Assembly (NCBI GenBank): GCA_050303435.1
Contig: JBNLBT010000001.1
Span: forward strand, 1 to 64,000
Direction of reading: 5' to 3'
DNA length: 64,000 nt
Origin: JBNLBT01 sp050303435
Lineage (GTDB): Bacteria; Pseudomonadota; Gammaproteobacteria; Xanthomonadales; Marinicellaceae
Position numbers and translations under genes: made by a program. Within the stretch, counting starts at the first letter, position 1. The number at the start of each line of letters is the position of its first letter. Positions 9,316-17,433 of this stretch are shown in pieces. The notes under the pieces were generated by a model. The model saw only the letters and a list, made by a program, of their open reading frames with translations. It did no database searches and was not told where the DNA came from.

Positions 9316-10658
9316 GTGCGGTGCACGTATTGATCATTGACGATGAGCCGGACATTCGCGAGATGATTTCCGAAATCCTCAGCGACGAGGGCTATCGCGT
9401 CAGCACCGCCGATTCCGGCCGCGCCGCCGAAGCGCAATTGTCGGCCGGGCATCCGGATCTGGTGCTGCTGGACATCTGGATGCCGGACATCGATGGCATC
9501 AGTCTATTGAAACAATGGCAACAACAGGGGCAGACCGATTTTCCAGTGGTCATGATGTCCGGACACGGCACCATTGAAACCGCCATTGAGGCCACCCGGC
9601 TGGGCGCGCGTGATTTTATAGAAAAACCGATATCACTTGCACGGCTGTTGCAGACCATCGACGAGGCCATCAAACAACACAAAACCCAGCAAGGCCAGCA
9701 TCCGCAGTCCGGCGAGGCCTGGGATGTGCTGGAGCCGATGGGCAATTCACAGGCCAGCACGGACATGCGCGATGTGATCGAAAAACTGTCCAGCGCTTCC
9801 ACCAACGTGTGTTTCTGGGGCGAGACCGGCACCGGCAAATTGACCCTGGCGCTGCTGTTGCACAAAAAACGCCATGGCGCGGAATCCGCCCTGGCGGTGA
9901 TGGACTGTCTCAGCCTCAATGAACACAACGCGCAGTCGCGCTTCGAAGAAACCGTTGCGACACTGAAGTCAAGCGACCAGTCGTCGCTGATCCTGACCAA
10001 TCTGGATTGCCTCACGCTGGATTTGCAGCAATCCTTGCACGCCTTGCTCAAGCATTGGCGCATGGGGTCGGCTTCTGGTGTTGGCATGGCCTCGGCACGC
10101 AGCGTGTTCAGCACGTCCCAACGGGACATCAAGGCCCTGATTGAACAGGGCGAGTTCTGCCGAGAACTTTTTGACCTGACCGGCGAGATTTATTTGTACG
10201 TGAGTGCCTTGTCCGAGCGTGCAGAAGACGTGCCCGAACTGCTCAATTACTACATCAATCACCTGCCAGACCAGGAAAACACCCGCTACCGGAAAATGTC
10301 CTACGCGGCGCAGAATTTTTTGCGCGGCCACCACTGGTCAGGCAACATCCGGGAACTGAAAAACCTGATCCGACAGTTGCAGCTGCTGGGCGAGGACGGT
10401 GAAATTCAGCTGGATGAAGTGCGCGATTACCTGGCCCGCTCTTCAGTGGACGGGCAGGCCACGTCCAACAGCACGCGCTATGATCTGGCACTGCGGGAGG
10501 CGCGGGAGGAATTTGAGAAAGACTATTTGATGCACCACCTCAACAAGGTGCAGGGCAAGGTGGGCGATCTGGCCAAGATTGTTGGCATGGAGCGCACCCA
10601 TCTGTATCGCAAGCTCAGGTCGCTGGGCATCAATCCCAAAAACCACGGCAAGTCATGA
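9312..10658 (+). CDS. NtrX-like response regulator with a degenerate sigma-54 AAA domain
   Basis: 448 aa. The receiver domain is intact: acidic pair D10-D11, phosphoacceptor D54 (VLLDIWMPD), K105 (FIEKPI). The AAA part keeps a P-loop, GETGTGK at 170-176. However, the segment after it lacks the GAFTGA sigma-54 contact loop, is about 15-20 residues shorter than usual, and the Walker B site reads LILTNLD instead of LFLDE. The C-terminus has a Fis-type helix-turn-helix (GDLAKIVGMERTHLYRKLRSLGI), as in NtrX. It probably binds DNA under phosphorylation control without remodelling sigma-54 polymerase (inference). It is coupled by ATGA overlaps to DUF1820 and trkA; no NtrY kinase is adjacent. Confidence 0.85.
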   Translation: MSAVHVLIIDDEPDIREMISEILSDEGYRVSTADSGRAAEAQLSAGHPDLVLLDIWMPDIDGISLLKQWQQQGQTDFPVVMMSGHGTIETAIEATRLGARDFIEKPISLARLLQTIDEAIKQHKTQQGQHPQSGEAWDVLEPMGNSQASTDMRDVIEKLSSASTNVCFWGETGTGKLTLALLLHKKRHGAESALAVMDCLSLNEHNAQSRFEETVATLKSSDQSSLILTNLDCLTLDLQQSLHALLKHWRMGSASGVGMASARSVFSTSQRDIKALIEQGEFCRELFDLTGEIYLYVSALSERAEDVPELLNYYINHLPDQENTRYRKMSYAAQNFLRGHHWSGNIRELKNLIRQLQLLGEDGEIQLDEVRDYLARSSVDGQATSNSTRYDLALREAREEFEKDYLMHHLNKVQGKVGDLAKIVGMERTHLYRKLRSLGINPKNHGKS

Positions 10659-12031
10659 AAATCATTGTATTGGGGGCTGGCCAGGTGGGCGCTTCAATCG
10701 CGGAGCACCTGTCCAAGGAAGGCAACGACATCACCGTGGTTGACACCGACGCCGAGCGCCTCACCGACATGCAGAACCGCCTGGATCTGCGCACCATTCA
10801 TGGCAACGCCTCCTATCCGAGTGTGCTGATTCGCGCCGGCGCCAACGACGCCGACATGGTGGTGGCGCTGACCAATTCGGATGAGATCAATATGGTGGCC
10901 TGTCAGGTGTGCTACAGCCTGTTTCACACGCCGATGAAAATCGCTCGCGTGCGCGAGGCCGAATACGTGTCCTACCCGGAGATGTTTGAATCCGAACATT
11001 TACCGATCGATGTGATCATTTCACCGGAACAGCTGGTGACCAACCACATCCAGCGCCTGATCGAGTACACCGGGGCCTTGCAGGTGATGGATTTTGCCCA
11101 CGGCAAAGCCCAGCTGGTGAGCGTGGTGGCGGAACGCGAAGGCCCGCTGATCGGTCACCAGTTGCGCGAACTGTCGGATTTGATGCCCAAGGACGTGGAC
11201 ACCCGCGTGGCGGCCATCTTTCGCGACAACAAGGCGGTGTTCCCGGAAGGCGACACGGTGATTCAGAAAGGCGACATGGTGTTCTTTCTGGCGGCGAAAA
11301 AACACATCCGCACAATCATGAACATCTTGCGCCAGTCCGAACAACCGGCCAACAAAATCATCCTGGCCGGCGGCGGCAACATCGGCTTCAATCTGGCCCG
11401 CGCGCTGGAAAGCGATCATTCGGTGAAAATATTTGAGCTGGACAAACGGCGGGTCAAATACATCGCTGAGGAATTGAACAAGGCGCTGGTGATCAAGGGC
11501 GATTGCACCTCAGAGGAATTGCTGCACGAGGAGAACATCGACCAGACCGATGTGTTCTGCGCGCTGACCAACGACGATCAGGCCAATCTGCTGTCGGCCT
11601 TGATGGCGAAAAAAATGGGCGCGCGCAAAGTGATCACATTGATCAACAAACACAACTACGCGCGTTTAATTGAACAGGGCACCATCGACATCGCCATTTC
11701 GCCGCAACACATCACCATCGGGGGATTGCTGGCGCATGTGCGCAAAGGCAACATGGCGCGCGTGCATTCGCTGCGCGAAGGCGCGGCCGAGGCCATTGAG
11801 GTGGTGGTGCGCGGCGACGCGTCCAGTTCCAAAGTGATCGGCAAGCAGATCCAGCACATCAATCTGCCACCGGGCACCACCATCGGCGGCATCATCCGCG
11901 GCAAAAAAGTGCTGATGGCGCACCGCGATGTGGTGATCCGCAACGAGGACCATCTGATTCTGTTCGTCACCGACAAGCGCAACATCAACGACATTGAGCG
12001 GCTCTTGCAGGTCAGCCCGTTTTACCTATGA
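10655..12031 (+). CDS. trkA: Trk potassium uptake regulatory subunit TrkA
   Basis: 458 aa with two TrkA_N/TrkA_C halves. Each Rossmann fold shows its glycine motif: IVLGAGQVGASIAEHL at the N-terminus and ILAGGGNIGFNLARAL near residue 233. TrkA is the cytoplasmic NAD(H)/nucleotide-binding ring that gates the TrkH channel. It overlaps the upstream regulator and the downstream trkH by 4 bp each, so all four genes should be co-translated in one transcript. The neighbourhood order regulator-trkA resembles ntrX-trkA loci of other proteobacteria. Confidence 0.97.
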   Translation: MKIIVLGAGQVGASIAEHLSKEGNDITVVDTDAERLTDMQNRLDLRTIHGNASYPSVLIRAGANDADMVVALTNSDEINMVACQVCYSLFHTPMKIARVREAEYVSYPEMFESEHLPIDVIISPEQLVTNHIQRLIEYTGALQVMDFAHGKAQLVSVVAEREGPLIGHQLRELSDLMPKDVDTRVAAIFRDNKAVFPEGDTVIQKGDMVFFLAAKKHIRTIMNILRQSEQPANKIILAGGGNIGFNLARALESDHSVKIFELDKRRVKYIAEELNKALVIKGDCTSEELLHEENIDQTDVFCALTNDDQANLLSALMAKKMGARKVITLINKHNYARLIEQGTIDIAISPQHITIGGLLAHVRKGNMARVHSLREGAAEAIEVVVRGDASSSKVIGKQIQHINLPPGTTIGGIIRGKKVLMAHRDVVIRNEDHLILFVTDKRNINDIERLLQVSPFYL

Positions 12032-13479
12032 ACCTGCCACTGATCCTTCGCATACTTGGCCTGCTGTTGCTGGTGTCCAGCCTGATGATGCTGCCACCGA
12101 TTCTCATCGGCATGATTTATCGCGACGGCGATGTGGTGCCATTCATCGAAGGTTTTCTTGTGCTGGCGGTGTTGGGCGGTGCCTGTGTGTTGTTGTTTCG
12201 CAACGCCGAAGCCGAGTTGCGCCTGCGTTCCGGATTCATACTGGTTGGCGCTTCGTGGTTGATCGTCGGCCTGGCCGGTGCGGTGCCACTGTATCTGTCC
12301 AATCACCTGAATCTTTCGCTGATCGACGCCATATTTGAATCCATATCGGGGCTGACCACCACCGGCGCCACCATCATCCGGCACATCGACGAGCTGCCAC
12401 ATTCGGTGCTGTATTATCGCCAGCAGCTGCAGTGGATCGGCGGCATGGGCATCATTGTATTGGCGGTGGCGGTGCTGCCCATGTTGCGCATTGGTGGCAT
12501 GCAGATGTACCGGGCTGAAACCCCGGGGCCGATGAAGGACCAAAAGCTCACGCCACGCATCACCGAAACAGCCAAAACCCTGTGGTACATTTATCTGGGC
12601 ATCACCATTTTATGTGCACTGGCCTATTTTCTTGCCGGCATGAATTTGTTCGACGCCGTGGGTCACGCGTTTTCCACCATTGCCATCGGCGGGTTCTCCA
12701 CCCACGACGCCTCGCTGGGCTGGTACAACAATTCACTGATCGAGCTGATCGCGGTGATCTTTATGGTGATCGCCGGCATCAATTTTGCCTCGCATTTTCT
12801 GGCCTGGAAAAACGCCTCCCTGAAGACCTATCTGATGGACGCGGAAGTGCGCACCTTCGTCGGCCTGCTGGTCGGCGCATCGCTGATCACTTCGGGCATG
12901 TTGTACCTCAATGGCACCTACCATTCGCTGTACGAATCCATCCGCCACGGCGTGTTCCAGGCGGTGTCCTTGACCACCACCACGGGCTTCACCACCGACG
13001 CGTTTTACCTGTGGGGCGGGGCCTTGCCGCTGCTGTTGATATTGCTCAGTTCGGTGGGCGGTTGCGCCGGCTCGACCAGCGGTGGATTCAAGGTGATCCG
13101 GGTGATCCTGCTGTTCAAGATGAGCATGCGCGAGCTGTACCGGCTGATCCACCCGCACGGCAAATACCTGATCAAGGTCAACGGCAAAACCATCAACTAC
13201 CGGGTGATGGACTCGATCGCCGCGTTTTTTGTGCAGTTTCTGTTTCTGTTGGTGGTCTTCACGCTGATACTGAGCGCCGTGGGCGAAGACATCACCACCG
13301 CATTTTCCGCGTCCCTGGCGTCTCTCACCAACCTGGGTCCGGCGCTGGCCAAAGCCGGGCCGCACTACGCCGACATCACCGACGGCGGCAAATGGGTGTT
13401 GTCGCTGGCGATGATATTCGGCCGTCTGGAATTGTTCACCATTTTCGTGTTGCTCATCCCGGCTTATTGGGAATATTGA
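12028..13479 (+). CDS. trkH: Trk potassium transporter membrane subunit TrkH
   Basis: 483 aa, a polytopic membrane protein of the TrkH/KtrB superfamily. The pore-loop glycine signatures appear in order: SGLTTTGATI, STIAIGGFSTHD, TTTTGFTTDAF and the later SLTNLGPAL. SSVGGCAGSTSGGFKVIRV is the well-conserved segment before the fourth repeat. It imports K+ together with TrkA. It is the last gene of the unit; no clear intrinsic terminator follows in the 50 bp before the clpB promoter. Confidence 0.97.
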   Translation: MNLPLILRILGLLLLVSSLMMLPPILIGMIYRDGDVVPFIEGFLVLAVLGGACVLLFRNAEAELRLRSGFILVGASWLIVGLAGAVPLYLSNHLNLSLIDAIFESISGLTTTGATIIRHIDELPHSVLYYRQQLQWIGGMGIIVLAVAVLPMLRIGGMQMYRAETPGPMKDQKLTPRITETAKTLWYIYLGITILCALAYFLAGMNLFDAVGHAFSTIAIGGFSTHDASLGWYNNSLIELIAVIFMVIAGINFASHFLAWKNASLKTYLMDAEVRTFVGLLVGASLITSGMLYLNGTYHSLYESIRHGVFQAVSLTTTTGFTTDAFYLWGGALPLLLILLSSVGGCAGSTSGGFKVIRVILLFKMSMRELYRLIHPHGKYLIKVNGKTINYRVMDSIAAFFVQFLFLLVVFTLILSAVGEDITTAFSASLASLTNLGPALAKAGPHYADITDGGKWVLSLAMIFGRLELFTIFVLLIPAYWEY

Positions 13480-13532
13480 ATCTGCGGGTTTGATCTGGCT
13501 CAAGTTTGTGCGCCGTGGGGCGCCTTCGCAGC

Positions 13533-13560
13533 GTTGAAAACAGGGCGTTCAGCCCCATTT
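13533..13560 (+). promoter_or_regulatory. Sigma-32 (RpoH) heat-shock promoter of clpB
   Basis: GTTGAAA at 13533-13539, 13 bp, then CCCCATTT at 13553-13560. This matches the RpoH consensus (CTTGAAA, 13-15 bp, CCCCATnT) at all but the first -35 base. Transcription should start near 13567, about 25 bp before the clpB ATG. clpB is a standard RpoH target, so position and sequence agree. Confidence 0.85.
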
Positions 13561-13591
13561 ATGCTGCAGTTAAAAATCCAAGCCGAAAACA

Positions 13592-16159
13592 ATGAATATC
13601 AATAAACTCACCACCAATTTTCAGCTGGCCATACAGGAGGCCCAGTCGCTGGCTGTGGCACGCGATCACAACATGATTGAATCCGTGCACCTGCTGGCGG
13701 CGATGCTGGACCAGGACAATTCCAGCGTGCGCCACCTGTTGATGAAAGCCGGCGTTAAAATCGACCGCCTGGTCAATGAACTGGACAAGGCCATAGACGC
13801 TTTGCCGGAAGTCAGCGGCAACGCCGGCCAGGTCAATCTGTCCAACGGCCTGATGCGCGTGCTCAATGTGTGCGACAAAATGGCGCAGAAACGCAACGAC
13901 CAATACATTGCCAGTGAACTGTTTCCGCTGGCCTTGTTGGAGGTCAACGACGCCGCCGGGCGACTGCTGTCTGAATGCGGCGCGGTGAAAACATCCCTGG
14001 AGCGCACCGTCGAGGCCTTGCGCGGCGGCGAATCGGTGAACGATCAGAACGCCGAGGAAAACCGCCAGGCACTGGAAAAATACACCGTCGATCTGACCGA
14101 GCGCGCCGAACAGGGCAAAATCGACCCGATCATCGGCCGCGACGAAGAAATCCGTCGCACCGTGCAGGTGCTGCAGCGCCGCACCAAGAACAACCCGGTG
14201 TTGATTGGCGAGCCCGGGGTCGGCAAAACCGCCATTGTCGAAGGCCTGGCCCAACGCATCATTAACGATGAGGTGCCTGAAGGGGTCAAAGGCAAGCGCC
14301 TGCTGTCGCTGGATCTCGGCGCCCTGATCGCCGGGGCCAAATACCGCGGTGAATTCGAAGAGCGCCTGAAAGCCGTGCTCAACGACTTGTCCAAGCAGGA
14401 AGGCCGCATCATCCTCTTTATTGACGAATTGCACACCATGGTCGGTGCCGGCAAAGCCGAAGGCGCGATGGACGCCGGCAACATGCTGAAGCCGGCGCTG
14501 GCGCGCGGCGAATTGCATTGCATCGGTGCCACCACGCTGGATGAATACCGCGAGTACGTGGAGAAAGACAAGGCCCTGGAACGGCGTTTTCAGAAGGTCT
14601 ATGTGGGCGAACCCAGCGTCGAAGACACCATCGGCATTCTGCGCGGACTGAATGAACGCTATGAAGTGCACCACGGGGTGGAAATCACCGACCCGGCGAT
14701 TGTCGCCGCGGCCACGCTGTCGCACCGCTACATTTCCGACCGGCAGCTGCCGGACAAGGCGATTGATCTGATGGACGAGGCGGCCAGCCGCATCCGCATG
14801 GAAATTGATTCCAAGCCGGACAAGCTGGACAAGCTGGACCGCCGCCTGATTCAATTGAAAATTCAGCGCGAAGCGATCAAAAAAGACACCGACAAGGCCT
14901 CGCTCAAACGCCTGGCCGACCTGGAAAAAGAAATAGAAATCAAACAGCGGGAGTATTCGGATCTGGAGGAAATCTGGAAAGCAGAAAAAGCCGCGGTGCA
15001 GGGCACCACGCACCTGAAAGAGGAGCTGGAACAGGCCAAGACGCAGATGGAAACCGCGCGCCGTGCTGGCGACCTGTCGCGCATGAGTGAACTGCAATAC
15101 GGCGTGATACCGGATCTGGAAAAGAAAATTTCCGAGGCCTCCAAGGTCGACCAGAGCCAGTTCAAATTGTTGCGCAATAAAGTCACTGAAGCCGAGATTG
15201 CCGAAGTGGTGTCGGCCTGGACCGGCATTCCGGTGAGCAAGATGATGGAAGGTGAAAAGCAGAAACTGCTGCAGATGGAAGACAAACTGCATCAGCGCGT
15301 GATCGGTCAAAACGAAGCGGTTGAAGCGGTGGCGCACGCCATCCGGCGTTCACGCTCCGGCATTTCCGATCCCAACAAGCCGATCGGTTCGTTTCTGTTT
15401 CTCGGGCCAACCGGCGTGGGCAAGACCGAACTGTGCAAGTCGCTGGCGGAATTCATGTTTGACACCGAGGACGCGATCGTGCGCCTGGACATGTCGGAAT
15501 TCATGGAGAAACATTCGGTGGCCCGACTGATCGGCGCGCCGCCCGGATACGTCGGTTACGATCAGGGTGGGTACCTGACCGAAGCGGTCCGGCGTCGGCC
15601 GTATTCAGTGATTTTGCTGGATGAGGTGGAAAAAGCCCACCCGGACGTGTTCAATGTGCTGTTGCAGGTGCTGGACGACGGCCGTTTGACCGACGGTCAG
15701 GGGCGCACGGTGGATTTCAAAAACACCGTAATCATTATGACATCCAATCTCGGTTCGGATGTGATCCAGGAAAAAATTGACGACGGATACGAGGACATGA
15801 AGCAGGCGGTTATGGCCATTGTGGGTCGGCATTTCCGGCCTGAATTCATCAATCGTGTCGACGACATTGTGGTGTTTCATCCGCTGCGCAAGGCGCAAAT
15901 TCGCGCCATTGCGGGCATCCAGGTCAAGCGCTTACAGAAACGCCTGCAGGCCCGCGACATTGTGCTGGAACTGGACGATGCGGTGTTGGATTACCTGGGC
16001 AATGTCGGCTTTGATCCGGTCTACGGCGCGCGTCCGCTGAAACGCGCGATTCAGGATGAATTGGAAAACCCCTTGGCCGAAGCACTGCTGTCTGGACGCT
16101 TTGGTCCCGGATCCCACATCCGCACAAAACTCGCAGACGGCCGCGTGGTGTTTGCCTGA
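13592..16159 (+). CDS. clpB: ATP-dependent disaggregase ClpB
   Basis: 855 aa, the usual ClpB length. The N-terminal Clp_N domain is followed by AAA-1 with P-loop GEPGVGKTA near residue 205. The coiled-coil M domain (about 405-525, rich in Lys/Glu/Leu heptads) separates it from AAA-2, with P-loop GPTGVGKTE near residue 604 and Walker B VILLDEVEKAH. The M domain and the absence of a ClpP-docking loop separate it from ClpA/ClpC. It rescues aggregated proteins together with DnaK. A sigma-32 promoter lies directly upstream. Confidence 0.98.
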   Translation: MNINKLTTNFQLAIQEAQSLAVARDHNMIESVHLLAAMLDQDNSSVRHLLMKAGVKIDRLVNELDKAIDALPEVSGNAGQVNLSNGLMRVLNVCDKMAQKRNDQYIASELFPLALLEVNDAAGRLLSECGAVKTSLERTVEALRGGESVNDQNAEENRQALEKYTVDLTERAEQGKIDPIIGRDEEIRRTVQVLQRRTKNNPVLIGEPGVGKTAIVEGLAQRIINDEVPEGVKGKRLLSLDLGALIAGAKYRGEFEERLKAVLNDLSKQEGRIILFIDELHTMVGAGKAEGAMDAGNMLKPALARGELHCIGATTLDEYREYVEKDKALERRFQKVYVGEPSVEDTIGILRGLNERYEVHHGVEITDPAIVAAATLSHRYISDRQLPDKAIDLMDEAASRIRMEIDSKPDKLDKLDRRLIQLKIQREAIKKDTDKASLKRLADLEKEIEIKQREYSDLEEIWKAEKAAVQGTTHLKEELEQAKTQMETARRAGDLSRMSELQYGVIPDLEKKISEASKVDQSQFKLLRNKVTEAEIAEVVSAWTGIPVSKMMEGEKQKLLQMEDKLHQRVIGQNEAVEAVAHAIRRSRSGISDPNKPIGSFLFLGPTGVGKTELCKSLAEFMFDTEDAIVRLDMSEFMEKHSVARLIGAPPGYVGYDQGGYLTEAVRRRPYSVILLDEVEKAHPDVFNVLLQVLDDGRLTDGQGRTVDFKNTVIIMTSNLGSDVIQEKIDDGYEDMKQAVMAIVGRHFRPEFINRVDDIVVFHPLRKAQIRAIAGIQVKRLQKRLQARDIVLELDDAVLDYLGNVGFDPVYGARPLKRAIQDELENPLAEALLSGRFGPGSHIRTKLADGRVVFA

Positions 16160-16161
16160 TT

Positions 16162-16204
16162 GGGCGACCCGGCCGTCGCCCCACTGCCGTTTATTGGCGG
16201 CAGT
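16162..16204. terminator. Two small hairpins at the convergent clpB / M48 junction
   Basis: GGGCGAC-6 nt-GTCGCCC (16162-16181) and ACTGCCG-8 nt-CGGCAGT (16183-16204) are perfect 7-bp inverted repeats between two converging genes. Neither has a T tract, so they are weak as intrinsic terminators. The second overlaps the last codons of the minus-strand gene. Confidence 0.35.
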
Positions 16205-16994
16205 TGGGTCGACGGCCGGCGGCGTGTGCTTCGCGCGCAATGTTCTGCGCGTGCGGCAATCGCTGGCGCAGATTCTCAATGCGTTTTTTCGGGTCCGGGT
16301 GCGTTGACAGGAAGGTCGGCGGTCGCTTTCCCGCTGAGGCGCGGTCCATGTTTTGCCACAAATCCACACTTTGGTCGGGGTTAAATCCGGCGCGTGCCAT
16401 CAGGTCCAGGCCGTACAGATCGGCCTCACTTTCATGGGTGCGGCTGTAGGGCAACAGAATCCCCAGCTGCGCGCCCAGGCCGACGCCAAGCATCAGCCAC
16501 TGCTGTTTTTTCTCATCGCTGATCTTGCTGCTGCTGTAGACTTCTGCGGCCTGCAGACCGGTTTGCGCCAACACCTGTTGTGACACACGTTCCGCCCCGT
16601 GACGGGCCAGCACGTGTGCCACTTCATGGCCCATCACGGTGGCCAGCTGGTCCTGGTTCTTGGCCACATCCAGCAAACCGGTGTGCACACCGATTTTACC
16701 GCCGGGCAGGGCAAAGGCGTTGGCTGAATCGTCCTCAAACACCGCCACTTCCCAGGCTTGGCTGCTCCACGGTTCGGGCAATTGTTCAATGATGGCTTCG
16801 GCCACGCAGCTCACGTAGCGGTTGTCGCCGCGGTCGCGACTGACGGTTTGTTTTTCTTTCAATTGCTGGAAGGCGTCCACGCCCATCTGGTTCATCTGGC
16901 TGTCGGGCACCAGGATCAGTTGATTGCGGCCCAAAGGCGATGTGGCACACGCTGCGAGGGCAGCGGCGGCCAGTGCGAGCAGGGTGTTTTTCAT
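16191..16994 (-). CDS. M48 family metallopeptidase, lipoprotein
   Basis: 267 aa. A lipoprotein signal ends in LAAC (Cys16), so the mature protein is membrane-anchored in the periplasm. The zinc motif HEVAH at 123-127 and the downstream HESEADLYGLDLM (third ligand Glu) define peptidase family M48, with GGKIGVHTGLL as the preceding conserved strand. E. coli relatives (LoiP, BepA, YcaL) degrade or check outer-membrane proteins. It lacks the TPR tail of BepA and is closer in size to LoiP/YcaL. It runs convergently to clpB; an extended -10 at 17026-17031 serves it. Confidence 0.92.
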   Translation of the reverse strand: MKNTLLALAAAALAACATSPLGRNQLILVPDSQMNQMGVDAFQQLKEKQTVSRDRGDNRYVSCVAEAIIEQLPEPWSSQAWEVAVFEDDSANAFALPGGKIGVHTGLLDVAKNQDQLATVMGHEVAHVLARHGAERVSQQVLAQTGLQAAEVYSSSKISDEKKQQWLMLGVGLGAQLGILLPYSRTHESEADLYGLDLMARAGFNPDQSVDLWQNMDRASAGKRPPTFLSTHPDPKKRIENLRQRLPHAQNIAREAHAAGRRPNCRQ

Positions 16995-17025
16995 GCGTTC
17001 ACTTGTGTGAGTTGAAAGTCAGTAA

Positions 17026-17031
17026 ATTATA
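17026..17031 (-). promoter_or_regulatory. Extended -10 promoter of the M48 peptidase gene
   Basis: On the minus strand TGC-TATAAT lies about 32 bp before the ATG at 16994. The -10 is perfect with a TGn extension; no good -35 is visible. Confidence 0.55.
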
Positions 17032-17123
17032 GCACACGGTCAGATTGCCCCTGCAAGTGCCCGGCGCTGGACTGCGATTGACTCTGTCCGCCGTGAATAA
17101 AAAACACAGCGAAAAACTGACTT

Positions 17124-17145
17124 GTGGCGCATGCGCCTGCGCCAC
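17124..17145 (+). terminator. GC hairpin with T-rich tail, possible terminator
   Basis: GTGGCGC (17124-17130) and GCGCCAC (17139-17145) form a perfect 7-bp stem with an 8-nt loop, followed by GAATTTGTTTT. No gene is known to end here on the plus strand, so it may close a short untranslated RNA or be a chance structure. Confidence 0.35.
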
Positions 17146-17173
17146 GAATTTGTTTTAATGGAGGCACGCTCGA

Positions 17174-17236
17174 ATGAACTTTTTTGAATTTGCGACCGTT
17201 TTACAGGTAACCGCGAAGGGCTTTGGTTCGTTCTGA
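17174..17236 (+). CDS. Candidate 20-aa small ORF with strong Shine-Dalgarno
   Basis: ATG at 17174, stop TGA at 17234-17236, encoding MNFFEFATVLQVTAKGFGSF. GGAGG at 17160-17164 sits 9 nt upstream of the ATG, a better ribosome site than many real genes in the window have. It lies about 200 bp before the RND adaptor start on the same strand, so it could be a leader peptide or a small protein. There is no similarity to judge by, and short frames arise by chance; the call rests only on the ribosome site. Confidence 0.3.
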   Translation: MNFFEFATVLQVTAKGFGSF

Positions 17237-17374
17237 AAAAAGCCAGGGGTCGAGTGGCGATGCGGAGATTTCAGGCGCAGGCACCCATGGGCTCGCATGC
17301 CGAAATAAATCGCAGGCGATCTCTCAGAGATATGCTCGATCCATTGGGTTGAAGAAAAAAATAATCACTTGGAC

Positions 17375-17410
17375 AGTGTAACAATCGACAAACGCAGGCG
17401 TTGTTGCACT
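17375..17410. promoter_or_regulatory. Inverted repeat upstream of the RND efflux operon, possible operator
   Basis: AGTGTAACAA (17375-17384) and TTGTTGCACT (17401-17410) match as an inverted repeat at 9 of 10 positions with a 16-nt gap, centred about 41 bp before the adaptor ATG. It could be an operator or an RNA stem in the leader. No regulator gene is adjacent. Confidence 0.35.
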
Positions 17411-17433
17411 ATCCAATCAGTCGGGGACAGGCG

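Larger units (their letters stand above)
16995..17433. other. Long intergenic region upstream of the RND operon
   Basis: About 440 bp between divergent genes. It holds the M48 promoter (17026-17031), a 7-bp GC hairpin with a T-rich flank (17124-17145), a 20-codon reading frame with a strong ribosome site (17174-17236), a perfect 6-1-6 inverted repeat ATCTCT-c-AGAGAT (17319-17331), and a 10-bp near-palindrome with a 16-nt gap (17375-17410) just before the adaptor gene. No convincing -35/-10 pair was found for the RND operon. Confidence 0.5.

Noticed and set aside
13559..15337. 592-codon minus-strand frame opposite clpB
   Set aside because: It is an antisense shadow caused by clpB codon bias; ClpB is unmistakable on the plus strand.
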